Assembly: GCA_009377605.1 (NCBI GenBank)
Contig: WHTT01000019.1
Location: 21,512 to 85,511 of the forward strand
DNA from: Luteitalea sp.
Lineage (GTDB): Bacteria; Acidobacteriota; Vicinamibacteria; Vicinamibacterales; Vicinamibacteraceae
Length of the DNA stretch: 64,000 nucleotides
Direction: 5' to 3'
Shown: one piece after another, positions 41,556 to 50,686 of the stretch
How the letters are laid out: each line of letters begins with the position of its first letter
Numbering within the stretch: the first letter of the stretch is position 1
Program-made: the position numbers and the translations under genes
The notes under the pieces: model-generated
Databases searched by the model: none
What the model was told of the DNA's origin: nothing
Seen by the model: the letters and a program-made list of their open reading frames with translations, nothing else

Positions 41556-44500
41556 TCACCACGAGAACCTCAATGACGCCTGCATGACGCGTGGCTGCCG
41601 GGTGCCGGTGACTTCTCCGAAACGCTCGTTCACCTGGTTGCCCTCCTCGTCGAAGTCCGCCCCGGTGTCAATACTCGAGAACTGCGTATGATTGAACAGG
41701 TTGTACACTTCCCAGCGCAGCTGCAACGCACGGCGGTCGCCAAATGGGATGTTCTTGAAGAGCGTCAGGTCCCAGTTGTGCCAGCCGGGATTGCGGATGA
41801 TGTCGCGGCGCTGGTTGCCGTGCTCGCTGCGCGGCGGCACCTCTCCTTTTTCCGGACGACGAAAGACGGACGTGTCGAACCAGCTTTCGAGGCTGCGCTC
41901 GCCGCTCGACAACCGAGGATCACCCGTGACGCCGATACGGGTCCCATCGCCGCCGCCCGCAATGTCGGCCTCATCGGTTGTCGAGAACCCCACGCCGGTC
42001 GGCGTCCCGCTCGCGAACGCCGTGATCCCCGAGAGCTGCCAGTTGTCGAGCAGCGCGGCGACGAGAACGTTGTTCCACAGACGGCTCGCGCGCGGTAGAT
42101 CCCAAGTGTAGTTGATGACGGCCACGTGGGTCTGGTCGTATCCGGAGAGACTATACGACCAGTCCCTTGCGTCCTGATACAAGGGCAGCCCCGCGCCATC
42201 GCCCGATCCCATATCGCGCGACCGCGACAGTGTGTATGCTACGCCAAACTGGAATCCCTGCGTGAATCGGCGGTTCACCTGCACCTGCAAGGCATCGTAG
42301 TTCGACTCGCCGGAGTTCTCGTAGAAGGTGATGCCGGCGTAGCCAGGAAACGGCCGGTAGAAATTGTCAGAGAGCGGTGTACCCGTGGTGACATCCTGGT
42401 TCGCCGACAGAAAACGCGCGCCGTAGGGCACGTTGTTGATGCTGCGCGACTGGGGCAAGCGCTCCCCGCGGCTGCCGACGTACGCAGCATCGACGACCGT
42501 GTTCCAACCGATGTCGCGCTGCACGCCAAGGGTGAAGCTGTACAGGACGGGCGTCCGTATGTCCCGTTCGAAACCCTGGACGCCACTCGGAAAGAGGACG
42601 CCGCCCGACTGGAACTCGAGCAGGTCGTCGAACGTGCTGTTCGGGATCGACGGCGTAAACTGGATGGGCGGATTGCGAGAGGCGGCCCAGACGCGGTTGC
42701 CCGTGTTCCGCATGTTGTGGAAGATGCCGAAGCCACCGCGAACCGCCGTCTGGCCGTCACCGTTCACATCCCACGAAAAGCCGACGCGCGGTTCTGCGAG
42801 CACGCTGGGCTGGTCCATGAAGCTGTCCGGATAGCTGGGGTCGTCGCTCGTGACCATCCCGTTCACCGGATCACCACTGCCAGGCACCAGCCCGCCAATC
42901 AAGCCCACTGGAACGAACTCACCCGTCACCGGGTTGCGTCCGACACGCCGGCCGTCGAGCAGAGCCGGCTCGAACAGCGGCGGCGCGGCGTCCGGATCGT
43001 ACCGCTCGAGCGCAAAGGCTGCCCCAAGACCAGCGCGTGCGACATAGTGCGTGTAGTAGGCAAAGCGTACCCCGTAGTCGAGCGTCACACGTGGAAGGCG
43101 CCAGGTGTCCTGTGCGAACCACTCGATCATGTTCGCCGTGCCGTCACCGGGTGGTCGCGTCGTCGACTCTGCATAGCTGTTGAACACACCAAGGAGGGCA
43201 TTGGCGTACGGGTGACCAGTGTCGAGCGGGTTGTTCGTATTTCGCCCAAAGTCGAAGGAGCCGGCGAACTCGCCGGTGTGCCCTTCCTGGTTTCTCACCC
43301 ACTCCGCGTAAACGCCCGTCTTGATGGTGTGAGCGCCACGCGTCCACGTGAGCGTGTTGGCCAGGTTCAGGAACGTGTCGGCGCCCGTCAACGGGAAACG
43401 TCCGTCGTATGAGATGTTCGCCGGCGACTCGATGCCGCCGAAGCTGGCGCGCGGGACAATGTCGAGCGGGTTCAGCTCCGGATTGAATTGTCCCAGATCG
43501 AAGCCCGTGAATTGTCGCGTGACGCGCTCGAGCCCGTCCGCGCTCAAGACCGGGCCGTCTTCAGTGCTGTATCGGCCGCCAAACGTCACCTCGTTGACGA
43601 GGCTCGACGACAGGATGCGCGTGTAGTTGCCAACCGCCCCTCTGTCGCGGAACGTGTAGTGGGCGCCGACGAGGCCCCAGTTGGACGCGCCGGCCGGCAC
43701 GGCAAAGCCCTTGTTGTCCGCGAACCAGTCCAGATACCGGACGTACATCGCATCCTTCTCGTTCGGCCGATAGTCCACCCGAGCGAGGTGCTGTCGCTTC
43801 GGTACCTCGACGCTCTCCTGGAACACGTAGTTGTACTTGCCCTCCGTCAAGCCACGGTCGAGTCGATTCGGCATGGGCAGCACACCGAGCAAAGCCTGAC
43901 CGTTCGACTCGAGACGATCGGCCGGTATGCGGTTGCCTGGAAACGGCTCTCCCGTGAGCGGATCGCGGATGACCATGAGTTGGCCGTCGAGGTTGTGCGT
44001 CTGTGAGAAGTCGCCCTGCCGCTCGCGCTCGGTTGGTGTCGTGACCTGCCGGAGGCCCTGCGGATTCTCGATGTCGGCGTTCTCGAAGGAGTAGAAGAAG
44101 AAGAGTTTTCGCCGGTCCTGGTTGAACCACCCCGGGACAGCGACGGGCCCACCGAGCGTGAAGCCCGCCGTGTCGTAGCGGTAGAGCGGCTTCTCCACAT
44201 CGTTCTTGTTGTTGAAGAAGCTGTTCGCGTTCAGCGCCTCGTTGCGCTTGTACCAGTAGGCGCTGCCTGTGAAATCGCGCGTGCCCGACTTGGTGACGAT
44301 GCTGACCAGCGCGCCGGCGTTCCGACCGTGCTCGGCCTGATAGTTATTGAGCTGCACCCTGATCTCACTGATGGCATCGAAGCTCACGGTGCTGCTGAAA
44401 TCTTGTGGGCTGCCGAGGTCGTTGCCAACGAGACCGTCGACGGCCATGGTGTTCCACGTGTTGCGGTTGCCGCCGATGCTCGGCGCGCTGGTGCCAAGAC

Positions 44501-45035
44501 CCGACCCGGCGGACTCGCTTGGTCCGCGGTACTGCACGCCGGGCAATGTCTGGACGATCTCCATTGGGTCTCGGCCGCGCGCCGAGAGCATCTGCATCTG
44601 CGTCGAGTCGAGCAGGGCCGAGCGCTCCGAGCTGCGCGTCTGCACGAAGCTTCCCTCGGCGGTCACGTTCACGGTCTCGGTCAGACCGCCTGCCTTCAGC
44701 TCGATGCCGCCGAGCGACAGCGTCTCGCCGGCAGGCAGCACCAGACTGTTCAGCTGATAGGGGGCAAAGCTGTCGAGCTCGATCGTCAGCGTGTACGTCG
44801 CGGGCTGAAGCGCGGGAAAGAGGAACTCCCCCGTCTCGCTCGTCACTGACGACCGCGTGTCGCCGCTCCGCTCGTCGAGCAGCGTCACAGTCGCGCCAGG
44901 AAGAACGCCTCCCGTTTCGTCGACGACGCGGCCAGCGATCGACCCGGATGTGAGCTGCGCGTGAAGGCTGACTGGCAGAGCCAGGACCAACGCCAGCGTA
45001 GTCAGCTGAACCCAGCGTGAGCGCACAACCTGCAT
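41556..45035 (-). CDS. TonB-dependent receptor, Oar-like, complete
   Basis: A 1159-residue receptor: signal peptide to LPVSLHAQ, regulatory domain (TSGSIAGRVVDETGGVLPGA, about 28-110), plug (STQMQMLSARGRDPMEIVQT, MAVDGLVGNDLGSPQDF, EHGRNAGALVSIVTKSGTRD) and a barrel that ends VMQASLRFSW. The start is ATG at 45035 with GGAGGAGG just upstream; the open frame runs further to 45137 without similarity. It opens the minus-strand run receptor-SGNH-azurin-ThuA. In that setting a sugar derivative or glycan fragment is a reasonable import substrate. It is clearly a different subfamily from the receptors at 1-8.6 kb. Confidence 0.93.
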   Translation of the reverse strand: MQVVRSRWVQLTTLALVLALPVSLHAQLTSGSIAGRVVDETGGVLPGATVTLLDERSGDTRSSVTSETGEFLFPALQPATYTLTIELDSFAPYQLNSLVLPAGETLSLGGIELKAGGLTETVNVTAEGSFVQTRSSERSALLDSTQMQMLSARGRDPMEIVQTLPGVQYRGPSESAGSGLGTSAPSIGGNRNTWNTMAVDGLVGNDLGSPQDFSSTVSFDAISEIRVQLNNYQAEHGRNAGALVSIVTKSGTRDFTGSAYWYKRNEALNANSFFNNKNDVEKPLYRYDTAGFTLGGPVAVPGWFNQDRRKLFFFYSFENADIENPQGLRQVTTPTERERQGDFSQTHNLDGQLMVIRDPLTGEPFPGNRIPADRLESNGQALLGVLPMPNRLDRGLTEGKYNYVFQESVEVPKRQHLARVDYRPNEKDAMYVRYLDWFADNKGFAVPAGASNWGLVGAHYTFRDRGAVGNYTRILSSSLVNEVTFGGRYSTEDGPVLSADGLERVTRQFTGFDLGQFNPELNPLDIVPRASFGGIESPANISYDGRFPLTGADTFLNLANTLTWTRGAHTIKTGVYAEWVRNQEGHTGEFAGSFDFGRNTNNPLDTGHPYANALLGVFNSYAESTTRPPGDGTANMIEWFAQDTWRLPRVTLDYGVRFAYYTHYVARAGLGAAFALERYDPDAAPPLFEPALLDGRRVGRNPVTGEFVPVGLIGGLVPGSGDPVNGMVTSDDPSYPDSFMDQPSVLAEPRVGFSWDVNGDGQTAVRGGFGIFHNMRNTGNRVWAASRNPPIQFTPSIPNSTFDDLLEFQSGGVLFPSGVQGFERDIRTPVLYSFTLGVQRDIGWNTVVDAAYVGSRGERLPQSRSINNVPYGARFLSANQDVTTGTPLSDNFYRPFPGYAGITFYENSGESNYDALQVQVNRRFTQGFQFGVAYTLSRSRDMGSGDGAGLPLYQDARDWSYSLSGYDQTHVAVINYTWDLPRASRLWNNVLVAALLDNWQLSGITAFASGTPTGVGFSTTDEADIAGGGDGTRIGVTGDPRLSSGERSLESWFDTSVFRRPEKGEVPPRSEHGNQRRDIIRNPGWHNWDLTLFKNIPFGDRRALQLRWEVYNLFNHTQFSSIDTGADFDEEGNQVNERFGEVTGTRQPRVMQASLRFSW

Positions 45036-45381
45036 GGAGCCTCCTCCCCCAGCACAGCCACCCGCCTGTCCGACGGTGACCGCCACGTCATTCTCGGAGC
45101 ACCAAGTGGATTGGTCTGATTCATCCAAATGGCGCATCTGGTAAAGCGACAGTGGCGGGTTGTACTATCGCAACCATGCTCGCGTCAAGCGAAAGTGTCG
45201 TGAATACCCTATTTAGGCTGAGCTTCTGATGAGGTCCGGATACGAGTATCCGTTTTTGGACTTGTCCAGCCACATCCAATATAGAAATGTGGACAAACCT
45301 GTCAGGTTGGATGCGGCGCCGATGGACCTCGCCGCTGTCGCGGGGGTGCGACCGTGGTCATTTGCCTTGAAGGGGTCGCTG
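45036..45381. other. 346-base promoter region upstream of the receptor
   Basis: No gene. On the minus strand TTGACG (complement of 45183-45188) is a good -35, but the best -10 (TAGTAC) is weak and at 15 bases. The remainder shows nothing recognisable. Confidence 0.4.
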
Positions 45382-45660
45382 CTAGACGTCGCTATCGGGA
45401 GCCGGGGCACCGTAGCGCTGCATCGCGCGGTCGAGCAGAGCCCACACGGCACTCTCGGGCACGAAGAGAGGTTTCTCGAGAATGCTCACTTCGAGACGAC
45501 CGGTGGCTTCTGAGTACGCGAGCGATCCACGTGCGCCACGATGCTCGATGATGCAGTCGTCACCACTCGGCACGTTCACGCCGAGAGAGCGAAGGTCATT
45601 CTTGATGTGCTCGAACGTCGCGCGTGAGATGTCTGAAAATGTCTTCGTTCCGATGGCCAT
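45382..45660 (-). CDS. Small protein of unknown function
   Basis: A 92-residue acidic protein that I do not recognise. It starts MAIGTKTFSDISRATFEHIK and has a mixed alpha/beta pattern: a helix (ATFEHIKNDLRSLG), then strands (DDCIIEHRGARGSLAYS, GRLEVSILEKP), then a helix (ESAVWALLDRAMQRYGA). No signal peptide or membrane segment. The composition and codon pattern look genuine. It stands alone between the receptor promoter region and the PhoD-like gene, with a palindrome at 45685 just upstream of it. Confidence 0.6.
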   Translation of the reverse strand: MAIGTKTFSDISRATFEHIKNDLRSLGVNVPSGDDCIIEHRGARGSLAYSEATGRLEVSILEKPLFVPESAVWALLDRAMQRYGAPAPDSDV

Positions 45661-45684
45661 GGTCGCTAGCGCAGTTGACCGCGG

Positions 45685-45702
45685 GCAGGCCTAAAGGCCT
45701 GC
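45685..45702. repeat. Short palindrome after the PhoD-like gene
   Basis: GCAGGCCT, two A, AGGCCTGC: an 8-bp perfect stem. Its flank CACTACGAG lies next to it. I remember this kind of element as frequent in Acidobacteria, where translated copies read V-Q-A-F-R-P-A; here the minus strand reads VVQAFRPARG in an alternative frame. Recognition is from memory. Confidence 0.6.
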
Positions 45703-45717
45703 ACTACGAGTGTCCAT

Positions 45718-48360
45718 TCAAGTGAGCTCCACCACGATGGTCTCCGCGTTGTCCGTGCGACCGACCAGGCCGGTGAGTGTCTTCGAGCGGCCGGCATCCG
45801 GATCCTCGACCATGACCGTGTAGGACGCGCCCGCTGCAGGCACGAACGGCTGAAACCGTCCACCTTTGATCCGCAGGATGTACGCCAGCTCGCCGCTCGC
45901 TTCGTTCGTGACACTAAGCACTGGCTCGGTCACACCGCCGATCTCCAGCGTCGGCAGCAGCGCACGCTGCGCCGGTTGGTAGTTGTCGATCTGTTTGAAC
46001 GTGAGCGGCCAGCCGCGATACTGACCGTTCGGCTGCTTCGCGGGATCGACCTGGCGCGGCCAGCATTCCATCCTGACCTCGCGAGTCGCCTTGTCGAACG
46101 TGACAACGCCATAACCCGTCGCGCGGTCGAAGACCGTCGGCGGCGTGAGGCCCGTTCGCACTGGGTTCGCCGCAGCATAAACCGTCATGTGATTGCCGAA
46201 CCCGTCCTTGAAATTGCCCGTGTAGCGCGGCTGTCCGGGAAGGGGCTCATGGTCTGGGCCCACGGGCGGCCACCAACGGCGCGGCCAGATGCTGCAGGTC
46301 GCCGGCACGGTGAAGACCACGCCCGCATCCTTCCAGTCGTCGACGCCGTATTGCACCACGCTCGCCAGGTGCTGGTCCCCCGCGAGATGGAAGGCGAAAC
46401 CCTTGCGGATCAGGCGCAGCGCTTCGTCGCGCCGATTCTGCGGCCAACCGTTCGAATCCATGTCTTTGGTTGGCTCATCGTCGTCGACGTACTCGCCCGC
46501 GCCGGGAACCGGTAACTTGGGCGTCACCTGATCGTTGAGCGTGCCCGTCGGAAGCGTCTGGAGCGTGCAAAACGCCGTCGCCGAGACTACAACTTTCATC
46601 TCGGTGCCGTGCCGCCAGTCCCTCACCCAGGCGTCGAGGAAGTCGAGCTGGCGCTGGCCGAGCAACTGCGCCTCGGGAGAGACGTGGGCGGCAAGGTCAA
46701 ACGCCTGGTTCTCCGCGTACCCATTCCAGACCTTTGCCACCCTCGGCAGGACGTTCTTCGGCGCGGACTTGAACTTTCGGTCTTCGATGACACCGAAGCT
46801 GATCCCCGCATACTTCCAGTCGGCGTAGAAGACGTGGATCCCCTGCTTCACGTCCGTGGTGTCGTACGCGTCCGGCATGTGGCTCGTCTGCGTCGTCATC
46901 ACGAGGTTCACCCATTCCGGCGGCATCTTGTAGCCCCCCGTGTCCTGCCGTGTCTGGGCGTTACCTTCGGCAATCGTCGCTTTGCCGCCTTCTCCCCATA
47001 CGTTGCCGTGAAAGACGTCGTGGTCGTCCGGCAGGCAGATCATTGGCCGGCGGCGAAAGAACTCGCGGTACGACCAGCCGAACTGATACCACTTGCGCAA
47101 GTAGTCCAGGCACGCGCTCGGTAGTGGTGCCATTTGAATGCCGAAGCCGCCGTTCGCTTCATAGAACTGATCGCCCAGGAACATGACGAGGTCCACGTCG
47201 TGTTGCGACGCGTGATCGACGATGTCCTGATCGGGAAAGGCCGCGTCGTGGTTGCAACTGAAGACGAGCGCTCTCAAGCGTGCCTCGCTCGTTGGCTCTG
47301 CGGCAATCGTGCCTTGGTATGTGTAGGTTTCCGTCGAATCGTCGCGGAGCGGCAGCTCGAGCCGCACGCGGTACGGCCAGGCACGCGTCCCGTCCCAGTC
47401 GTCCAATCGGAACTGCGCGGTTCTCGACGGGTACGCGAGGGCTGCCGTGGCCACAGGATCCCATTGCCCGTCTCGCTCGACCTCGAGATGAACTCGATGC
47501 GACTCCGGGAGGTCGAGCGGTGCGAGCTGAGCGGTCAGCTTGAGGCGCTCCTGTTCCAGCGTATATTGCGCGAAGTAGATCGGGCCGAACGTTTGGCCCT
47601 CGCCGGCTGTCAGCTTCTCGCCTTCGAGTGTCCAGCGCGAGAACTGCGCCGTGACCTGATCGGTCTCGTCCGGGGAGGCGGGCTCATAGTGGCTCAGCAG
47701 CGCAACGTTTCCCTCCAGGCGGTGATTGTCGGCCACACGCTCCTGCATCGAAGCCAAGACGCGTTCCGAAGCGGCATCGCGCGCCTCGAGAACCATCGAA
47801 TAGCCCTTCGCATCGTCGACCGGCGGCGACACATCGAGCGAGAGCACGACGCCCCCGTGCAGGAGCGACTGCTCTAGGGGCGGATGAGAACCGAGCGTCT
47901 CGCCAATGAACAGGTGGCCCGACGTGGTCACACCCGCTTGCAGCCCCTGGCCGTGGACGGCCGCGGAGCGATAATCAGGCCAAGGTCCTTTGGCGCCCAC
48001 GCTGAAGCCCAGTCGATTCCGATCGGAGCCTGGCACCTCGGCCGGAACGGTGAGCAGAACGTTGGTCGTGAAACCCAGGCGGCCATTGCCAAGTTGATGG
48101 GTCAGACAGGACACGGTGCGGTTCTCCCCACGCCCCACACATTCCAAGGCGCCGTCGCGCACCCGCCAGTCCTGGAGTCGATTGGCCCAGTAGGCCTCGC
48201 CCGTCCATGTCGTGTCCGGCAAGCGATGCCACGGGCTGGTCATGCGCTTTGGCGTGGCGCCGGACTGCGCGACCGTGACATGACTGGCCGGCTCTTTCAC
48301 AAAGGCCACCGGAGCTACGGCTCCCAGCAGGAGCGCTTTCAACGTGTCGCGTCGATCCAT
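45718..48360 (-). CDS. PhoD-like metallophosphatase, Tat-exported
   Basis: An 880-residue protein, larger than usual PhoD. The N-terminus MDRRDTLKALLLGAVAPVAF has the R-R-x-x-L-K of Tat signals. An N-terminal extension of about 350 residues, partly beta-sandwich, leads to the phosphatase domain: VFSCNHDAAFPDQDIVDHAS, VMFLGDQFYEANGG (metal-binding G-D-Q), PDDHDVFHGNVWGEGG and the C-terminal GDQHLASVVQYG. It should cut phosphate mono- or diesters in the periplasm. GAGGA lies before the ATG at 48360, divergent from the AbrB/PIN pair. It may help get phosphate, but no Pho-box was identified. Confidence 0.86.
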   Translation of the reverse strand: MDRRDTLKALLLGAVAPVAFVKEPASHVTVAQSGATPKRMTSPWHRLPDTTWTGEAYWANRLQDWRVRDGALECVGRGENRTVSCLTHQLGNGRLGFTTNVLLTVPAEVPGSDRNRLGFSVGAKGPWPDYRSAAVHGQGLQAGVTTSGHLFIGETLGSHPPLEQSLLHGGVVLSLDVSPPVDDAKGYSMVLEARDAASERVLASMQERVADNHRLEGNVALLSHYEPASPDETDQVTAQFSRWTLEGEKLTAGEGQTFGPIYFAQYTLEQERLKLTAQLAPLDLPESHRVHLEVERDGQWDPVATAALAYPSRTAQFRLDDWDGTRAWPYRVRLELPLRDDSTETYTYQGTIAAEPTSEARLRALVFSCNHDAAFPDQDIVDHASQHDVDLVMFLGDQFYEANGGFGIQMAPLPSACLDYLRKWYQFGWSYREFFRRRPMICLPDDHDVFHGNVWGEGGKATIAEGNAQTRQDTGGYKMPPEWVNLVMTTQTSHMPDAYDTTDVKQGIHVFYADWKYAGISFGVIEDRKFKSAPKNVLPRVAKVWNGYAENQAFDLAAHVSPEAQLLGQRQLDFLDAWVRDWRHGTEMKVVVSATAFCTLQTLPTGTLNDQVTPKLPVPGAGEYVDDDEPTKDMDSNGWPQNRRDEALRLIRKGFAFHLAGDQHLASVVQYGVDDWKDAGVVFTVPATCSIWPRRWWPPVGPDHEPLPGQPRYTGNFKDGFGNHMTVYAAANPVRTGLTPPTVFDRATGYGVVTFDKATREVRMECWPRQVDPAKQPNGQYRGWPLTFKQIDNYQPAQRALLPTLEIGGVTEPVLSVTNEASGELAYILRIKGGRFQPFVPAAGASYTVMVEDPDAGRSKTLTGLVGRTDNAETIVVELT

Positions 48361-48398
48361 ACTCGTCAGTCCTCGAGTGGCGATGGTATCATGTTGGT

Positions 48399-48662
48399 AT
48401 GCCGATCACCATTGACAAGGCAGGTCGTCTGGTTATTCCTGCCCACATCAGGGAGCGTACGGGATTGGTCCCAGGGAGCGAGGTGGATATCCAGGTCGAT
48501 GATCTGGGTATCCGCTTGGTGCGAACGGCTCCACGGCCGAAGCTGGTCAGACGAGGGAAAGCGAACCGGCTGGTGGCAAGACCAACTGCCACCACCGCGT
48601 CTCGCCCCACCGTCGACGTAGGAGAGCTGATCGAAGAGGAACGGAACCGGTGGCCCTGGTAG
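48399..48662 (+). CDS. AbrB/MazE-type antitoxin
   Basis: An 87-residue protein with the swapped-hairpin AbrB fold: MPITIDKAGRLVIPAHIRER, then TGLVPGSEVDIQVDDLGIRL. The C-terminal half (PTVDVGELIEEERNRWPW) is the toxin-binding tail. It binds its own promoter and neutralises the PIN toxin. The ATG at 48399 lies 38 bases from the divergent PhoD-like gene and has no clear ribosome binding site. It overlaps the toxin gene by 13 bases. Confidence 0.9.
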   Translation: MPITIDKAGRLVIPAHIRERTGLVPGSEVDIQVDDLGIRLVRTAPRPKLVRRGKANRLVARPTATTASRPTVDVGELIEEERNRWPW

Positions 48663-49171
48663 ATGGCATCTTCTTCGATACCAGTCTGCTGATTGCAGGT
48701 CTGATCGAGCTCGAGCATCCCAATGTGCCGGCACAGCGTGTAATAGATGCCCTGACCGAGGGACGCCTTGGCCGCTGTCAGACCGCCTGGCATTGCTGTC
48801 TAGAGTTCTATTCGGTGTCAACACGGCTGCCGGTGGAATTTCGCCTGGATCCAGTCGAGGCGTTGCGTCTCATCGAGGAGGAGATTCTCCCCCGTGTTGA
48901 TGTGGTTGGACTGCCCGACGCTTTTCGCCTGCCCTTCCTTCGCGCCGCCGCACAGGACGGCGTGATTGGCGGACGCGTCTATGACTTGCACATTGCCGAG
49001 ACGGCACGCGTCGCGGGCGCAGAGCTCGTGCTCACCGAAAACCGTCGTCACTTCTCGAGCTTGTTGCGGCATGGCATTCGGGTTCAGACCGCCGCGGAGT
49101 TTCTGGAGGAGCTAGAGGCGCCAGACGCAGCGGCCGGCCGTGCAGCAACCGATGACACGGAACAGCCGTGA
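48650..49171 (+). CDS. PIN-domain RNase toxin, VapC-like
   Basis: A 173-residue protein with the PIN acid residues: D10 in GIFFDTSLLIAG, the glutamate in CCLEFYSVSTRL, the aspartate in GGRVYDLHIAETAR and the C-terminal LVLTENRRHFSSL. VapC toxins cut RNA, often tRNA or rRNA, with metal help. It starts with GTG at 48650, inside the end of the antitoxin gene, so the two are translated in step. A low-complexity acidic tail (AAGRAATDDTEQP) extends past the domain; it may be extra. Confidence 0.89.
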   Translation: MALVDGIFFDTSLLIAGLIELEHPNVPAQRVIDALTEGRLGRCQTAWHCCLEFYSVSTRLPVEFRLDPVEALRLIEEEILPRVDVVGLPDAFRLPFLRAAAQDGVIGGRVYDLHIAETARVAGAELVLTENRRHFSSLLRHGIRVQTAAEFLEELEAPDAAAGRAATDDTEQP

Positions 49172-49196
49172 GGGCTGACGACGCTTTCTTGGAATC

Positions 49197-50618
49197 TCAC
49201 GCAAACAGCTCCATTACCGGCTTCCCGGTCCCCTCGGGTGTCGTGTAGAAGGGGCGACCTTCAACCACGTAATGGGTGTCCGGCGGGATGCCGAGGGCAT
49301 GGTAGATGGTTTGATGGACCTCCGCGATGACGATTTGGCGCTCGACCGTCTCGCAAGGGCGCTCATCGGCTGTCTTGCCGTAGACGAAACCGCGCTTGAT
49401 GCCACCGCCAAACATCAGCATGGAGCAGCCGTCGGTAAAGTGCCGGTGCATGCCGTACTGAGATGGCTTCTCGATGATGTCCGGTACGTCCACTTGGTCC
49501 TTGACCTTGGCTGCCGGGCGCCCCTCGACCAACATGTCGCGGCTGAACTCGCTGGCCAGCACGATCAGCGTGCGGTCCAGGTGACCGGTTTCATCCAGGT
49601 CCTCGAGGAGCTGCGCCACCGGCCTGTCAATCGTCTTCTTGAGCTGCACGGTCCGGGTATGGCCGTTCTCATGCGTGTCCCAGCCCATGAAGGGCTCATA
49701 CTCCGTGGTCACGCTGATGAAGCGCGCGCCCTGCTGCGTGAGGCGCTTGGCCAGCAGACAGCCGAGACCGAAGCGTCCGGTGTTGTATCGCTCGTAGCTC
49801 TCGCGGGGCTCGCGGCTCAGATCAAAGGCCTGTGCCTCCGGCGAATCGAGCAGGCTGTAGGCGCGTTCCATCGACCGGAGCAGTGACTCCTTCTGATAGT
49901 CACTGCCCTGCTCGCCCAGCGGGCTTCGCTCGACTAGCTCACGGTACAACAGCTGCCGACGTTCGAAGCGTCGCGGCGTCATGCCTTTTGGCGGACGCAC
50001 GTTCTCGAGGCCAGCCAAAGGGTCGGGAATCAAGAACGGGCCATACTCAGCGCCCAGAAAACCAGCCGTATGAAACGCCTTGAGCTCCTCGGCCTCCCCG
50101 ACCGAGAACCGCTGGCCGATGCTGATGAACGGCGGAATCACAGAATTGAGCGGCCCCAGCTCCCGCGCGATCCAGGCGCCGATGTGCGGCGCGGCCACGG
50201 TCTGCGGCGGCTCGTAGCAGGTGTGCCAGTGGTACTGATGCCGGGAATGCAGGATGTGCCCCATGTCGGCGGCGCGGTAGGAGCGGATAACGGTGCCTTT
50301 GTCCACCACCCGGCCTAGGGACTCGAGGCCCGCCGAAAAAGACAACCCGTCGACAACCGTCGGCGCGGATCGAAAGGTGCTCAGCAGCCGGTTGCTCTCC
50401 AGCCCCTTTTCGAAGGGCGTGTAGAGCTTCGGGTCAAAGGTCTCGGTGTGAGCCATGCCGCCCGCCATCCAGAGCAGAATCACGGTGTCGGCCTTGGAAG
50501 TCGTTCGCCTGCGGCATCCGGCGAGAAACGGCGTGCTCGGGAGCGTGGCCGCCATCGCCGCAAGCGTACCGGCGCCGACATTCTTGAGAAATGATCTGCG
50601 GGTTTCTCGCGTTTCCAT
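49197..50618 (-). CDS. DUF1501 protein, Tat-exported (sulfatase-like fold)
   Basis: A 473-residue protein with Tat signal TRRSFLKNVGAGTLAAMAAT, followed by AGC (lipobox-like cysteine). DUF1501 has the alkaline-phosphatase/sulfatase fold; here VILLWMAGGMAHTETFDPK, IRSYRAADMGHILHSRHQYH, GWDTHENGHTRTVQLKKTID and ASEFSRD match the family. The catalytic role is not known. It is the last gene of the six-gene array and pairs with the PSD1 cytochrome protein before it, from which it is parted by 65 bases carrying a REP-like palindrome. The sequence is only distantly like the second DUF1501 at 57049, so the pairs were not duplicated recently. Confidence 0.9.
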   Translation of the reverse strand: METRETRRSFLKNVGAGTLAAMAATLPSTPFLAGCRRRTTSKADTVILLWMAGGMAHTETFDPKLYTPFEKGLESNRLLSTFRSAPTVVDGLSFSAGLESLGRVVDKGTVIRSYRAADMGHILHSRHQYHWHTCYEPPQTVAAPHIGAWIARELGPLNSVIPPFISIGQRFSVGEAEELKAFHTAGFLGAEYGPFLIPDPLAGLENVRPPKGMTPRRFERRQLLYRELVERSPLGEQGSDYQKESLLRSMERAYSLLDSPEAQAFDLSREPRESYERYNTGRFGLGCLLAKRLTQQGARFISVTTEYEPFMGWDTHENGHTRTVQLKKTIDRPVAQLLEDLDETGHLDRTLIVLASEFSRDMLVEGRPAAKVKDQVDVPDIIEKPSQYGMHRHFTDGCSMLMFGGGIKRGFVYGKTADERPCETVERQIVIAEVHQTIYHALGIPPDTHYVVEGRPFYTTPEGTGKPVMELFA

Positions 50619-50660
50619 GATGGCTCTCCTTGGCTGTCGGACGCCTCGGCGAGACGACGG

Positions 50661-50686
50661 CCGCCTCGGCGAGGCGTCCCTACCTA
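50661..50686. repeat. REP-like palindrome, copy 3
   Basis: CCGCCTCGGCGAGGCGTCCC then TACCTA. The CTA is the TAG stop of the PSD1 gene on the minus strand, at the same place in the element as in the copy at 16718. A truncated relative (CGCCTCGGCGAG) lies just to the left, at 50642-50653. Confidence 0.75.
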
